Assembly (NCBI GenBank): GCA_021805775.1
Contig: JAJZED010000008.1
Coordinates: forward strand, 75,013 to 139,012
Origin: a bacterium
GTDB taxonomy: Bacteria; Vulcanimicrobiota; Vulcanimicrobiia; Vulcanimicrobiales; Vulcanimicrobiaceae
Direction of reading: 5' to 3'
Length of the DNA stretch: 64,000 bases
Shown: positions 44,401 to 53,338 of the stretch, one piece after another
Layout of the letters: the number at the start of each line of letters is the position of its first letter
Position numbering within the stretch: the first letter of the stretch is position 1
Made by a program: the position numbers and the translations under genes
Notes under the pieces: model-generated
What the model saw: only the letters and a program-made list of their open reading frames with translations
The model's database searches: none
What the model was told of the DNA's origin: nothing

Positions 44401-45791
44401 CAATAGACCCTGAGTGTTATCTTGGTGGGCCACGCAAACTGCGCGGTTGGCTGGCAGCGATCGTCAAGCAAAAGATGACCGAAAATTTTGCACGACTGCG
44501 TGTCTGCGAAAGTGGACAGAATGGCGACCGACATGAGCACGTGCAACTGCAGCGAAAAAGCGTCATGGAATCGAGACGCCTTGCCAACGTACTTTTTTGC
44601 GATTCAACCGCAATCGTGAACAGCGACGGTGAGCCTATCGCAAGCGACTGTCGAGCGATGGGGCGAGGCATCGAGACAGCGTTCGGGCGAGAACCGTGTC
44701 GGGGCCTTTCGCCCGGGCCGCAGGCCCGGTCGGGGCAAGGGCTTTGTTCTGCTGGTCCCAGGGCCTTCGAGATCTTCCGGGCGGGCCACTTGATGCTCGC
44801 GCCCTCTCGGCGCATTCGGGGTCTTTTGAGGTGCAATGCTTTGGGGTTTTGGTCTTGGCTTTTTTTCGAGGGTGTGGCGGGTGGAGTGGACCATGATGTT
44901 TTCGCCCCGCTATTCGCCGCAGGCGTCGTTAGCGAAATGAGTTTTTATAGGCTGGTCTGCAAAAAGTTGGTGGGCGCGATGGGTGGAGGGTGAAGTTTTT
45001 CGGGAAAACCCATCGGGCTTTTGTATTACGTTTTGCGAAGAAGCCGTGTGATCGGCGAGCGTCCAACGGCGATGCGGGCGATCGCGGTCTTCGCGTGCTG
45101 CTGGCAAGAGTGCCGCTCTGAAGGCCTGCGAGGGCTTGGTGGCGCGGTTGTCAGAGTTTCGGTTGGAACCCCCCGAGCAAATAGATTGACTCGATCTTGG
45201 CCCTCTATGCGAGCCGGGCGACGATCGTGAGTGAGCAGGCTGCGTTCTCGGAGTCGTCTGCGACGGCTCGCCCCAGACGCGACCCTGACCCAGCCGGCGG
45301 AGCGGGTCGCAAGCGCAAGCCGCTCGGCCATTGTTTCTATGGGCACGGTTGCTGTCGATGGCCAGGCGGCTTGAGAAATTGAATGGGTCCAATGGCGAGG
45401 CGACAGGCGATCCGGCACTGGCGGGGAGCAGGAGCGTTTGCCGGGCCGGTGGGCCTTTTGTCAGCCTCGCGAGGCGGTCAGCCTTGATTTCGGGGCGAAT
45501 GGCTGGCAGCCAATGCGCTTCTTTGGGCTTCTGGTGGCTCCTGGTGCGCTCGAACGGGCTCGGGAGAGGGTGAATACTGCGCCGATCGTTATTGAGGCCT
45601 CAGAGGCCAAGCAAATGGCCTTTCTGCGCATCGACGAGAAAAAGGCGAGTTGTTCGAGGGGATGCGAGGCCTGCCGGCGGGGCGCCGTCGCGCATACGCG
45701 TACGTAGCGCGCGCACGCGAATAGGCTACAAAAAAATTAGAGAACGGACCTGGTAAATTAATTATAACTAACGCGCGCTTACGCGCGCGTA

Positions 45792-45824
45792 AGACCTAAT
45801 CTAGGATCTTAGGTCTGGATCTTA
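45792..45824. repeat. Hairpin plus 8-bp direct repeats next to an AT-rich stretch
   Basis: AGACCTAA (45792-45799) and TTAGGTCT (45809-45816) form an 8-bp stem with a 9-nt loop. GGATCTTA occurs at 45804-45811 and again at 45817-45824. An AT-rich stretch lies just upstream and CGCG-rich runs on both sides. Confidence 0.55.
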
Positions 45825-45891
45825 TCGCGCGCGCGAGCCGCGGTCCTCTCGTCGAGGCGCCGAAGAAGCCGGGACTCGCGAAGCCGCCGGG

Positions 45892-45936
45892 GCTTGTCGG
45901 CCGCCGCAGCGATTGGCCACGGCGCTGCCGACAAGC
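45892..45936. repeat. 10-bp inverted repeat
   Basis: GCTTGTCGGC (45892-45901) and GCCGACAAGC (45927-45936) are perfectly complementary across 25 nt. Possible transcript terminator-like or protein-binding structure; no T-run follows. Confidence 0.5.
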
Positions 45937-46265
45937 CGGTTAGTCAACTGCTTCTAACGCGGTTTTATGGTCGCGACATTGATGAGACGAACACGAAATG
46001 CGTGAGATGCAGAAATTGCGCCGAAGGTGACTCTACGGCTCACCTATTTCGCGAATTTCTCTGATGCTATGCCTGCTACGTCGCAATGAATGCCAGCGCC
46101 GACCCTCGATCAAACGTGCGACAATCTTCTCCCTTAGAGCTGATTAACAGTCAGCGATTCCCCACGTTCACGAGGCGATTCATTCGCGATTTTATGAGGC
46201 GCTCGCGCAACATAGCCGACGTAGACGGCAATCGCTGCCGGGGCGTTCGAAACTGTCGTTTCACA

Positions 46266-46637
46266 TCATCCCGCAGCGTCGGGTGTACACGGCGATGCCC
46301 CCGCGATGATTGTTTGCACCGTGGCGATCCCTGCATCGGCGATCGGCGCGCTTGTGCTGCCATCGCTGATTGTGACCGAGCAACTTCCGCCCGTCGAGCC
46401 AAAAATCACCGGGACGAGTACCTGTGGCTCAGCGTTGCCGGGATATGGGAGCCCGAGTGAAATCGTAGTGCGTGGCGTGTTAGGGGCATACGTTGGTGCG
46501 CTCGCGCTGGTGTCGCCCGGTTGGTATGCGATGATGCCGATTTGGGCGCTCGTTGCGGGTGCGAATGGCCCGGTGGGGCTCGATGCGACGTTGAGGCATC
46601 CGTCGCTTGCGGCGGTGTAGTATTCCGTTGGTGACAT
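46266..46637 (-). pseudogene. Truncated inverted copy of the secreted-protein gene at 62614
   Basis: The frame contains YYTAASDGCLNVASSPTGPF, APATSAQIGIIAY, QVLVPVIFGST and SCSVTISDGSTSAPIADAGI, which match residues encoded at about 63305-63650 with strong DNA identity (about nine in ten bases by eye). The first ~230 residues and the later C-terminus of the paralogue are missing. The orientation is opposite to the 63-kb copy. Confidence 0.8.
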
Positions 46638-46714
46638 TCCGGGCAGAAGATCAGCATAGGTGCCTACAATCCTCGTATGCTCGGGATGGGCACATGCGTG
46701 TATGCGTATATTGG

Positions 46715-47413
46715 TTAGAGATGATAACCATCAAAAGCAATTTTTTGAGCGAGTGTCGCGAGGCGTTGGTGCAGATATGCTAGGTCGGTATACGGGGATC
46801 GGAAATTTATGTAAATGCCCAAGTCGGGATTCTGGTCGTATGGGCATGGTTGCGCCATTTGCTTTGCTAATTGCTGGAGAACCGATGAATGGTTCTCTTG
46901 CGGGTAGAGCGTGTCAAGGGATCGGAGCGCTTCGGTTGCGCGGTCGTCGCCGAGCGCGTCGGCGAGTGCTACCGTATCGATATAGTCGCGGGTTGTGTTG
47001 CGCGAGACAATGAGCCATGATTTTATGCGGAGCATCTCTTCGATAGTAGGAATAGTAATATCTCCGGCAGTGGTAGATATGTTCGTTGTTTCTAATGGTT
47101 CCGTGCGAATGAGATTCCGAATTCCCGTATCGATTCCTTGGAAGTTCTCTAGAATAAGGACGGGTGGGCGAGTGCGTGATATGTTCCACCCGCTGACCAA
47201 TTCAAGATCGGTGAGGACTTGCGTAAATCGATCTTTCAGATTGGCAACCACATGGTCATCGTCGGCGGAGAAGCGGTGCTTCGCGTAGATTGCCGCAGCG
47301 CTTCCAGCAACAAGTATTGCATCGGGGACTATTTGCCGAACATAGGCGGCTGTTGAGAGGACGCGCTCCCATTCATCCTGCGTTTGAACGCTTTTAATGC
47401 GTTGACGCCGCAT
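46715..47413 (-). CDS. Minimal nucleotidyltransferase, AbiEii/MenT-like toxin candidate
   Basis: The 232-residue protein starts at ATG 47413. The nucleotidyltransferase signature appears as VAGSAAAIYAKHRFSADDDH (G/S loop, then D-x-D), and the typical C-terminal helix EEMLRIKSWLIVSRNTTRDYIDT carries Lys, Arg and Asp of the family. Such enzymes in toxin-antitoxin pairs block tRNA or other targets by nucleotide transfer. It overlaps the preceding small gene by 20 bp, the usual antitoxin-toxin arrangement. Confidence 0.75.
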   Translation of the reverse strand: MRRQRIKSVQTQDEWERVLSTAAYVRQIVPDAILVAGSAAAIYAKHRFSADDDHVVANLKDRFTQVLTDLELVSGWNISRTRPPVLILENFQGIDTGIRNLIRTEPLETTNISTTAGDITIPTIEEMLRIKSWLIVSRNTTRDYIDTVALADALGDDRATEALRSLDTLYPQENHSSVLQQLAKQMAQPCPYDQNPDLGIYINFRSPYTDLAYLHQRLATLAQKIAFDGYHL

Positions 47414-47636
47414 GGTCGATCTCTGGATATGCGCGAAGAATAAATAATTCCCAAAGCGGCGATGTGCCATACCGCCGGTTCCCTCGAACGACGGCAAGCG
47501 TATCTGCGGCTACTACCGGGTCGTTCACCACCGCATCGCGCAAGGCCGCCCAATCGGATAGATTCCCCCGATCGAGCACGTCGTCGATCTTCGGTCTGCT
47601 CCAATAATTATGGTCGACGAGGTGGCGGTGTTGCAA
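47394..47636 (-). CDS. Small partner protein of the nucleotidyltransferase (antitoxin candidate)
   Basis: The 80-residue protein begins MQHRHLVDHNYWSRPKIDDV and ends SPLWELFILRAYPEIDHA. It lies upstream of, and overlaps by 20 bp, the nucleotidyltransferase. Position, size and overlap suggest an antitoxin, although no DNA-binding motif is visible. Confidence 0.55.
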   Translation of the reverse strand: MQHRHLVDHNYWSRPKIDDVLDRGNLSDWAALRDAVVNDPVVAADTLAVVRGNRRYGTSPLWELFILRAYPEIDHAASTH

Positions 47637-48199
47637 AGTATAGGTATCTCCGCGTAGATATTAACACGAAGGAACGGCGTTCGATATTGTATCGTGAAAT
47701 CATGCGTTGGTAGGTTGGGTGGTTGCGACCAATCGCCGAATGAAATCAAAATGATAATCCCATTGTACGTGCGGCCGACGTGGAAGGGATACTCGGCTGT
47801 GCGCGCGGGCGTCAGCATGAAGACGTAGATGCCCCTGTTGGCTCCGCATTCATTCCGACCGATCTCGCAAAGAATCTCGAGCATCCGTTTTAGCGGTCGC
47901 ATCCGCGCTCGATGGTCCCTTTCGGAACGTGTCACCAAGCGCGGATTGGAATGCTTTTTACCTTTTTACCAAAGAGAGGGTCAGGTAATGATGAAATCGT
48001 TGTTGCAGCGAAAGCAGTGTAGGGAATTTTTCCATTGCTTCATGGCCATCGCATACTGAGCATCGGATCGACGAAGACCTGCCTTGCCGCGCCGAATGAG
48101 TAGGTAGCCTGGGATCGCGTAGACCGCAAAAACGAAAACCCCATTAATGATATCGGAGACGCCGTTCGACGCGCTTACAACTTGGTTTCGCAGGCAATT

Positions 48200-48462
48200 T
48201 CATAACCTTACCACACCTCGGGGCTCGAAGGTCGGATCGCCGAGTTCGCGCTTGAGCGTCGCGAAGAATCTCTCGGTCTCCGCGTTGTCCCAACAGTTGC
48301 CTTTGCCGCTCATGCTGCAGAGCATCCCGTTTCGGTCGTAAAAGCGCTGAACCGCATCGCTGGCATACTGCACCCCGCGATCGGAATGAACGAGCAGCGT
48401 CTGCTCAACGGCGCGACGATCTGCCGCCATTTGTAACGCGTCGTAAACGGGAGGCGGATGTG
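48200..48462 (-). pseudogene. Internal fragment of an IS3-family transposase (OrfB core)
   Basis: The translation reads HSDRGVQYASDAVQRFYDRN and SMSGKGNCWDNAETERFFATLKREL, the rve (DDE) core of IS3-family OrfB. The start and end are missing. The related C-terminal piece (FDYIKIWYNRQRR) is at 59105-59234, on the other side of the defence cluster. Confidence 0.85.
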
Positions 48463-48689
48463 CCGCACCGCGCGTTCGTTGTAAATGCATGAGGAACTGG
48501 CTAACAAGAAAGCCAATGGCGCCCACGCCGACGAGTGTGTAGCCGAGAATTATTCCGCAACCAGCGCAATTGGCTCGAATAGGACGGCGCGAACGTCGTA
48601 TGGTGAAAATTTGATTGCCGACCTAGTCGCGAGTAACCCCCGGAGATCAAGTGCCCGAGGATGTCGCAACGCTCTTTAATGTGGGGGCA

Positions 48690-48917
48690 TCAATGTCGCG
48701 ATTTATCACCGTCCATATTCTTCGTTACGGCGTCTCTTCGTATTAAGTCTGCAACGTAGGCACTTTTGCTGTCCGCTAGTCGTTTGTCAAGCGTTTCGTG
48801 AAAACGCCAATTCCCATCTACGGCGCTGCACGCGTCGGGTGGGAGCGTGTAGGTCACTTTTTTGTGCGCGCCGCCGGATGCGGACGTGATGCCCTGCTGC
48901 TTCGAAGCCGACTTCAT
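48690..48917 (-). CDS. Small RHH-like protein at the 3' end of the defence cluster
   Basis: The 75-residue protein contains KKVTYTLPPDA and DSKSAYVADLIRRD, a pattern like ribbon-helix-helix antitoxin/regulators with an unusual insertion between. Its start overlaps the end of the GIY-YIG gene by 4 bp (ATGA), so it is coupled to it. A regulatory or antitoxin role is inferred. Confidence 0.55.
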   Translation of the reverse strand: MKSASKQQGITSASGGAHKKVTYTLPPDACSAVDGNWRFHETLDKRLADSKSAYVADLIRRDAVTKNMDGDKSRH

Positions 48918-50152
48918 CGCGGAAGTATCTTTCTACTTATCGCATCGTATCTGTAGTTCACGATGCTGCGATCGAGGATTCGCTTCACGGCTTCCTCAAC
49001 GAGGTCGAGGGGAACGACGAACCACTCTTTAGGCACGACCAATCTTCCAAGAACTACTTCTACCTGGAGGTTTGCATGGACGAAAAACTGATGGAGCAGC
49101 CGCTCTAGCTTATGTGGATTGAAGTTCGTCTCGTAGGTCGCTCGCAGCTGGACTTTGGAACAGAGAAAGGTTGGGTCCTTTTCTACGTCGGCAAGTCGTT
49201 TGTCGACCGGCTGGGTCGTGAAACCGATCTTGTAGAGTTTGCCCTTAAGCGCGACGATGTTGGGATCTTCCGAAAGGCTCTCCACGATGTAGACCGTGCC
49301 CTTCACTTCGGCGAACTCGGAAGGACCCAATTCCCCGCCAAAGAGCGGGCCGGCGATGCGCCCTGGGCAACCAGATGGCGCTCCGCTTGCGGACGGCGCG
49401 CTCTCTATAATCTGCCGGCCGTTTTCGTCTGCATAGAACGCGCGAGCGAAGGACCGCCAAAGATAGTTGCCTTCCGTACCGTTGTCGAAGATGACGCGAA
49501 TGCGCCCGTTGTAGTCCTTGCCCCGGCGCTCGAGTTCGTCGACTGCGGCGACGTATGAAACAATACCGCCAAGAATGAAAATCGCGCCCGGCTTGATCGT
49601 AGCTTCGCCTTCGAATCGCTTCGTATGACGGCGGCCCGATTTGAGATCGTCCTTTATCTCGGCAAAGATCGGCACGAAGCGCTCGAAGTCGGCGCACGGC
49701 TTGCGCCTTGCGATGTCGTCCGGAACCGCCTTGGCCAACGCTGGATCTGAAACGTGTTTCAGCTTGAATATACTGTCGGCCGAGCTTGAGAGCAGCGGAT
49801 CGTCTGATGCAAGGATGTCGTCCATTACTGTAGGGATCGGCGCGACAATCACGGCCGGCCCAAGAAGCCCATGCCTGTCCAACGGCGTGAGAAGTTCGCG
49901 GTGCGCTGGGTCGTCACGAAACGCATCGAGATTGCCTTCCAGGGTATATTCCCGAAGGTCCGGATCGCGGTCATTCTCCGTGCTTCCGGGCAAGAACCCA
50001 TGCTCGTCGATGAACGCATTGATGGCTTGGAACTGACCGACGACGATGTCTGCCTCGCTGGAGCGTGAAGCTGCAGCGGGCTTGCCAGAGAGAAGCCCTA
50101 GCGTGTCCTCTTCGGCGAAGATGTCGCTGAATCGGGCCGACTTGTCGTTCAT
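48914..50152 (-). CDS. GIY-YIG-type nuclease (T5orf172-like)
   Basis: The 412-residue protein has, near the C-terminus, GTVYIVESLSEDP, KLYKIGFTTQPVDKRLADVE and LERLLHQFF, matching the GIY-YIG core in the T5orf172-like variant (VYI...YKIG, Arg, Glu). The N-terminal 200 residues hold no recognised domain. It is likely the DNA-cleaving subunit of the cluster. Its ATG overlaps the stop of the helicase gene by one base, so they should act together. Confidence 0.8.
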   Translation of the reverse strand: MNDKSARFSDIFAEEDTLGLLSGKPAAASRSSEADIVVGQFQAINAFIDEHGFLPGSTENDRDPDLREYTLEGNLDAFRDDPAHRELLTPLDRHGLLGPAVIVAPIPTVMDDILASDDPLLSSSADSIFKLKHVSDPALAKAVPDDIARRKPCADFERFVPIFAEIKDDLKSGRRHTKRFEGEATIKPGAIFILGGIVSYVAAVDELERRGKDYNGRIRVIFDNGTEGNYLWRSFARAFYADENGRQIIESAPSASGAPSGCPGRIAGPLFGGELGPSEFAEVKGTVYIVESLSEDPNIVALKGKLYKIGFTTQPVDKRLADVEKDPTFLCSKVQLRATYETNFNPHKLERLLHQFFVHANLQVEVVLGRLVVPKEWFVVPLDLVEEAVKRILDRSIVNYRYDAISRKILPR

Positions 50153-52158
50153 CAGCCGGTGGCCCTCTTGGCGCTGCGGATGATCGACAGCGCATGCGCA
50201 AGCCGCTGTTCTCGTGGGTCTTGCGCGTTGATATTCGGTTCATGTCCGCGCCCTTGCACGAAGGCCTTGACGCTCGGCCAGAGCATCGCGGCTTCCTGGT
50301 CGCTCATCGGGAGGCGTGAGGCAGCAATGCTTCCATGAATCGCTCGGAGGATTCGCTCGTCGAGGTTCTTCGAAAGGATTTCGTACGCGTGCTCGAAGGG
50401 ATTTATGCTGTCGATGAGGTCGATCGAGAGGTCATCCAGATTGACAAACTTTCTAGCGAGTTTGATTAGGATATTCTCTCCTTCACGCTTCGTCGTCAGT
50501 TCGCCGTTAATCTCGGGATCCGGGTCGCTAGGCTCCGCCGAGACGGCATTCTTGAAGTTGAGATCGAGCAGCACGGCGTGGCGTACTTCGTTTACCTGGG
50601 AGTCCGTAAGGTCTGGGTACCGCTTGGCGATGGCCATCGGAATGATCTGCGTGTTGATCTCGGCCGGCGTGTAGACATCGGGCTGACTCATGGCGAGCCG
50701 GATAAAATGATTCTGAAAAAGTTCGACCTTTAGTTCATCGAGTTGATCCTCGACGATTTCTTTTACGCGGTCGCTGGATGGCTCTTGAAGCCCCTTGACA
50801 TAGAGCGGAACACCCGGCGCGGGCTCATGGAGCGGAGACTCCGGCACTTTCGTCTTGAAGTTGAAGTTGGGCGCAAGCACTTGCTCCATGATCAGCGAGA
50901 CGGAAATGGCCTTCAGCATGTTGTTGACGGCCTCGGTCACCTCCGATTTTTCGTCTACCGGCTCAGCAACGAGGTTCGTAAATTGGGCGTGCGTCTTGCC
51001 TGGTGCATCTCGCGTAGCACGCCCGATGATTTGAATCACTTCCGTCATCGAGTTGCGGTAGCCGACCGTGAGAACGTGCTCGCACCAGATCCAATCGAAC
51101 CCTTCCTTCGCCATGCCGAGGGCGATGATGACGTCGAGGTCTTCGCGCTGCTCGACGTGGCGAAGGCTGGCGAGAACCGTCTCGCGGTATGGGCTATCAT
51201 CTACGAGGTCGGCGACTTTCAGGACCTTGCCGTCCGGTCGGGTGATGTGGTAGAAACCAGTGGCCGCGTCGCGCACGACCTGGCTCGCGTCGCCGTCGGC
51301 GATGAACTCCAGCAGGTCGTCCACCTGCTCGTTCTTGCCCTTCGGCGACTCGGCGGAGTTGACGCTGGGGATATGGATGATCGTTCTTTTCGAAAGATCG
51401 AGCACTTCCTCGATGGCCTTGATGTAAGACTCGCTATAGAAGTGGTAGCCGATGCCGAGCTTCTTCAGATACTCGTAGGACGCTAGTTGCTCGTAGTATG
51501 TGTAGGTCACGCGCGTGAAGCGGTTCTCGTCCTCGGGGCGGAGTACGGGCATCGTATCACCGCGGAAGTAGGACCCGGTCATCGCAACAACGTGTGTCTT
51601 GCCGTTGCCCATGAGTCCGCGAACGAGTTCCCCGAGTTTCGACTCAGCATCCGCAGACGTATGGTGGAACTCGTCAATCGCGACTACGCAGTCGGCGAAC
51701 GCCGGCGCTCCGAGTTTCTCGTAGGCGAAGCGGAGTGTTGCATGGGTGCATACGAGCACGGCTTCATCGGACGAAAGAAACTCCGCGACGGCTTCGGTCT
51801 TACGTCCGCCGCCAGCGGTCGTAAGGTTGTACTTCGGCGTGACGATCCAATCGGCGAAGAATCCGTCCGACTTCAGCGGCGTCGTCTTGAAGGAATTACC
51901 AATCGTGCGCTCGGGCACTGCAACCACGACCTTTTTCAGACCCTGCTTCGTGATCTTATCGAGCCCGATATACATGAGGGCGCGCGACTTTCCAGAAGCT
52001 GGCGGCGCTTTGATAAGGAGATATTGCGAGTTGCGCGCGTCAAAAGCGCGGCTTTGCATCTCACGCATGCCAATGTCGTCAACGCCGCCGCGTTGTGTGC
52101 CACAGACGTGGGTGACTAGATTTCGCACGGGCGGTTCCTTACTTAGCCTGACTGACAA
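50152..52158 (-). CDS. Superfamily 2 DEAD/DEAH-like helicase
   Basis: The 668-residue protein has Walker A APPASGKS at 51-58, the DEFHH motif II at about 161, MTGSY motif III, the motif VI region IIGRATRDAPGKTHAQF and other SF2 landmarks. It resembles Type III restriction-type helicases that translocate DNA for a nuclease. It is coupled to the GIY-YIG gene downstream and overlaps the EVE-like gene by 20 bp upstream. No nuclease motif is visible in it. Confidence 0.85.
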   Translation of the reverse strand: MSVRLSKEPPVRNLVTHVCGTQRGGVDDIGMREMQSRAFDARNSQYLLIKAPPASGKSRALMYIGLDKITKQGLKKVVVAVPERTIGNSFKTTPLKSDGFFADWIVTPKYNLTTAGGGRKTEAVAEFLSSDEAVLVCTHATLRFAYEKLGAPAFADCVVAIDEFHHTSADAESKLGELVRGLMGNGKTHVVAMTGSYFRGDTMPVLRPEDENRFTRVTYTYYEQLASYEYLKKLGIGYHFYSESYIKAIEEVLDLSKRTIIHIPSVNSAESPKGKNEQVDDLLEFIADGDASQVVRDAATGFYHITRPDGKVLKVADLVDDSPYRETVLASLRHVEQREDLDVIIALGMAKEGFDWIWCEHVLTVGYRNSMTEVIQIIGRATRDAPGKTHAQFTNLVAEPVDEKSEVTEAVNNMLKAISVSLIMEQVLAPNFNFKTKVPESPLHEPAPGVPLYVKGLQEPSSDRVKEIVEDQLDELKVELFQNHFIRLAMSQPDVYTPAEINTQIIPMAIAKRYPDLTDSQVNEVRHAVLLDLNFKNAVSAEPSDPDPEINGELTTKREGENILIKLARKFVNLDDLSIDLIDSINPFEHAYEILSKNLDERILRAIHGSIAASRLPMSDQEAAMLWPSVKAFVQGRGHEPNINAQDPREQRLAHALSIIRSAKRATG

Positions 52159-52594
52159 TGAGGTTATAGTCGCTTCTTGATATTTTGCGAGGCGACGTTC
52201 GAAGAGAATGGCCCCAATATACCTTGTTCTTAATGAAGTTCAGCTCAGGGACAGAGGCCGCCAACGGAATAGGCTTCGAATAGCTGATGATCTCATCCAG
52301 ATCGACCCGGGATGCAAATGACATGCTTACAAGAGTGCCGCCTATTACGTTGGTAGAATCTGGGACGACGGAAACCACTCTCGCTTGGCCACGAACGCCA
52401 ACGGAGATTTGGTAAAACAAAATACGGGTCCCTTGCGATAGCATTTTTGGAGCGCGGCGCAGGTACCAGCGCGCACCAGCAGTGAGGCGAGTGAATATCA
52501 CGTCGGCAGGCATGGAGCCTGTGGGCGTTAGGATATCCCCAAAAACGACAAGCGCGTAGGAATCAGTTCGTTCGTGCGGGGATCCGAGGTTCAT
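52139..52594 (-). CDS. EVE/PUA-like domain protein (possible modified-base reader)
   Basis: The 151-residue protein has LVVFGDIL, GTRILFYQISVGVRGQARVV and FIKNKVYWGHSLRTSPR, resembling the EVE/PUA-like fold that binds modified bases (aromatic residue near GxxxFYxI and KVYWG). If so it could tell the system which DNA to cut. The similarity is by eye. It sits between the unknown 235-residue protein and the helicase. Confidence 0.55.
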   Translation of the reverse strand: MNLGSPHERTDSYALVVFGDILTPTGSMPADVIFTRLTAGARWYLRRAPKMLSQGTRILFYQISVGVRGQARVVSVVPDSTNVIGGTLVSMSFASRVDLDEIISYSKPIPLAASVPELNFIKNKVYWGHSLRTSPRKISRSDYNLIVSQAK

Positions 52595-52606
52595 GACGCG
52601 ATGCCC

Positions 52607-53314
52607 TTAGTTTTTAGGGAACATGTGAGCTAGCGTAGCGGCAATACGCATCGACTGTTCGGAGTTGAACACAAGATGAATGTCCCCCTGTGCTTTATAA
52701 ACCGGGTTAGCTTGATCTCGCTTCAGCTCGGTAGAAGGCACCTCCGTCTGAGTCGCTGCCCCCTGCGCCACGCTGCTGATTTGTTTGAGATCCGGCACTC
52801 CAATGTGAAGCTCGCTTCCCTGCATTTCGACGTGCCCTTCTGCTGGAGACTCCTCATCCAGGAAAACTCTCGAGGACTCACCCAAGGCCCGAAACTGCGA
52901 ACCTTCCGCGAGAACGAGGGCGGCGCACGCCTGAAAACTCTGACCCATCTTGGGCAGAATGCCAGCGCCCGTCACATAGTCGCCGGGATTCGCCGCTGCA
53001 TGACCTAGCGCTTCTGCGTGACCGAGATTGGTAGCGATGAACTTTTCGAGTGCTTGCGCCGTGGTCGTGGGCACGTAAACATCCAGACGCAACAATTGCC
53101 GATTCTGGAAATTCGGCTTCAACTTGCAAATATCGGCAATACGTAGATACAAATTGCCATCATACTCGCCGCCATCACAAACGGCGGCAGTAATCGTTGG
53201 ATTGTGATCTCTATCCGAAAAATGGGAGTAGAGAATCCATGGATCACGTCCGGTCATTATTTTGATCACATGAACGCGAAGATCGTCCACGCGACTACGG
53301 AATTTGATGTCCAT
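52607..53314 (-). CDS. Unknown protein of the defence cluster
   Basis: The 235-residue protein has beta-rich N-terminal segments (HVIKIMTGRDPWILYSHFSD) and a C-terminal segment with strands (IHLVFNSEQSMRIAATLAH). No known domain, signal or membrane segment is apparent. It lies 12 bp upstream of the EVE-like gene and 24 bp downstream of the MTase. Confidence 0.6.
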   Translation of the reverse strand: MDIKFRSRVDDLRVHVIKIMTGRDPWILYSHFSDRDHNPTITAAVCDGGEYDGNLYLRIADICKLKPNFQNRQLLRLDVYVPTTTAQALEKFIATNLGHAEALGHAAANPGDYVTGAGILPKMGQSFQACAALVLAEGSQFRALGESSRVFLDEESPAEGHVEMQGSELHIGVPDLKQISSVAQGAATQTEVPSTELKRDQANPVYKAQGDIHLVFNSEQSMRIAATLAHMFPKN

Positions 53315-53338
53315 TGTCTTTACAGGAGCCTTTCTTTG

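Larger units (their letters stand above)
44018..46265. other. Gene-poor 2.2-kb interval with tandem and inverted repeats
   Basis: No convincing gene is visible. Frames such as 44343-44993 (+) are built largely of repeats and lack a ribosome site or protein-like hydropathy. Composition swings sharply: AT-rich near 44050-44310 and 45720-45780, CGCG-rich around 45690-45850. Repeats are listed separately. It could be a decayed plasmid or phage segment, or an origin-like region. Confidence 0.45.

Noticed and set aside
44343..44993. 216-residue plus-strand ORF in the gene-poor interval
   Set aside because: Starts inside tandem repeats, no ribosome site, no coherent hydropathy or domain.
44910..45392. 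160-residue minus-strand ORF
   Set aside because: Arg/Ser/Pro-rich composition typical of chance ORFs in GC-rich DNA.
47525..47938. 137-residue minus-strand ORF with a GIYVF...FHVGRT string reminiscent of GIY-YIG
   Set aside because: Overlaps the antitoxin candidate heavily, and the catalytic Arg/Glu/Asn context is missing; the later part is an out-of-frame shadow. Kept only as a curiosity.
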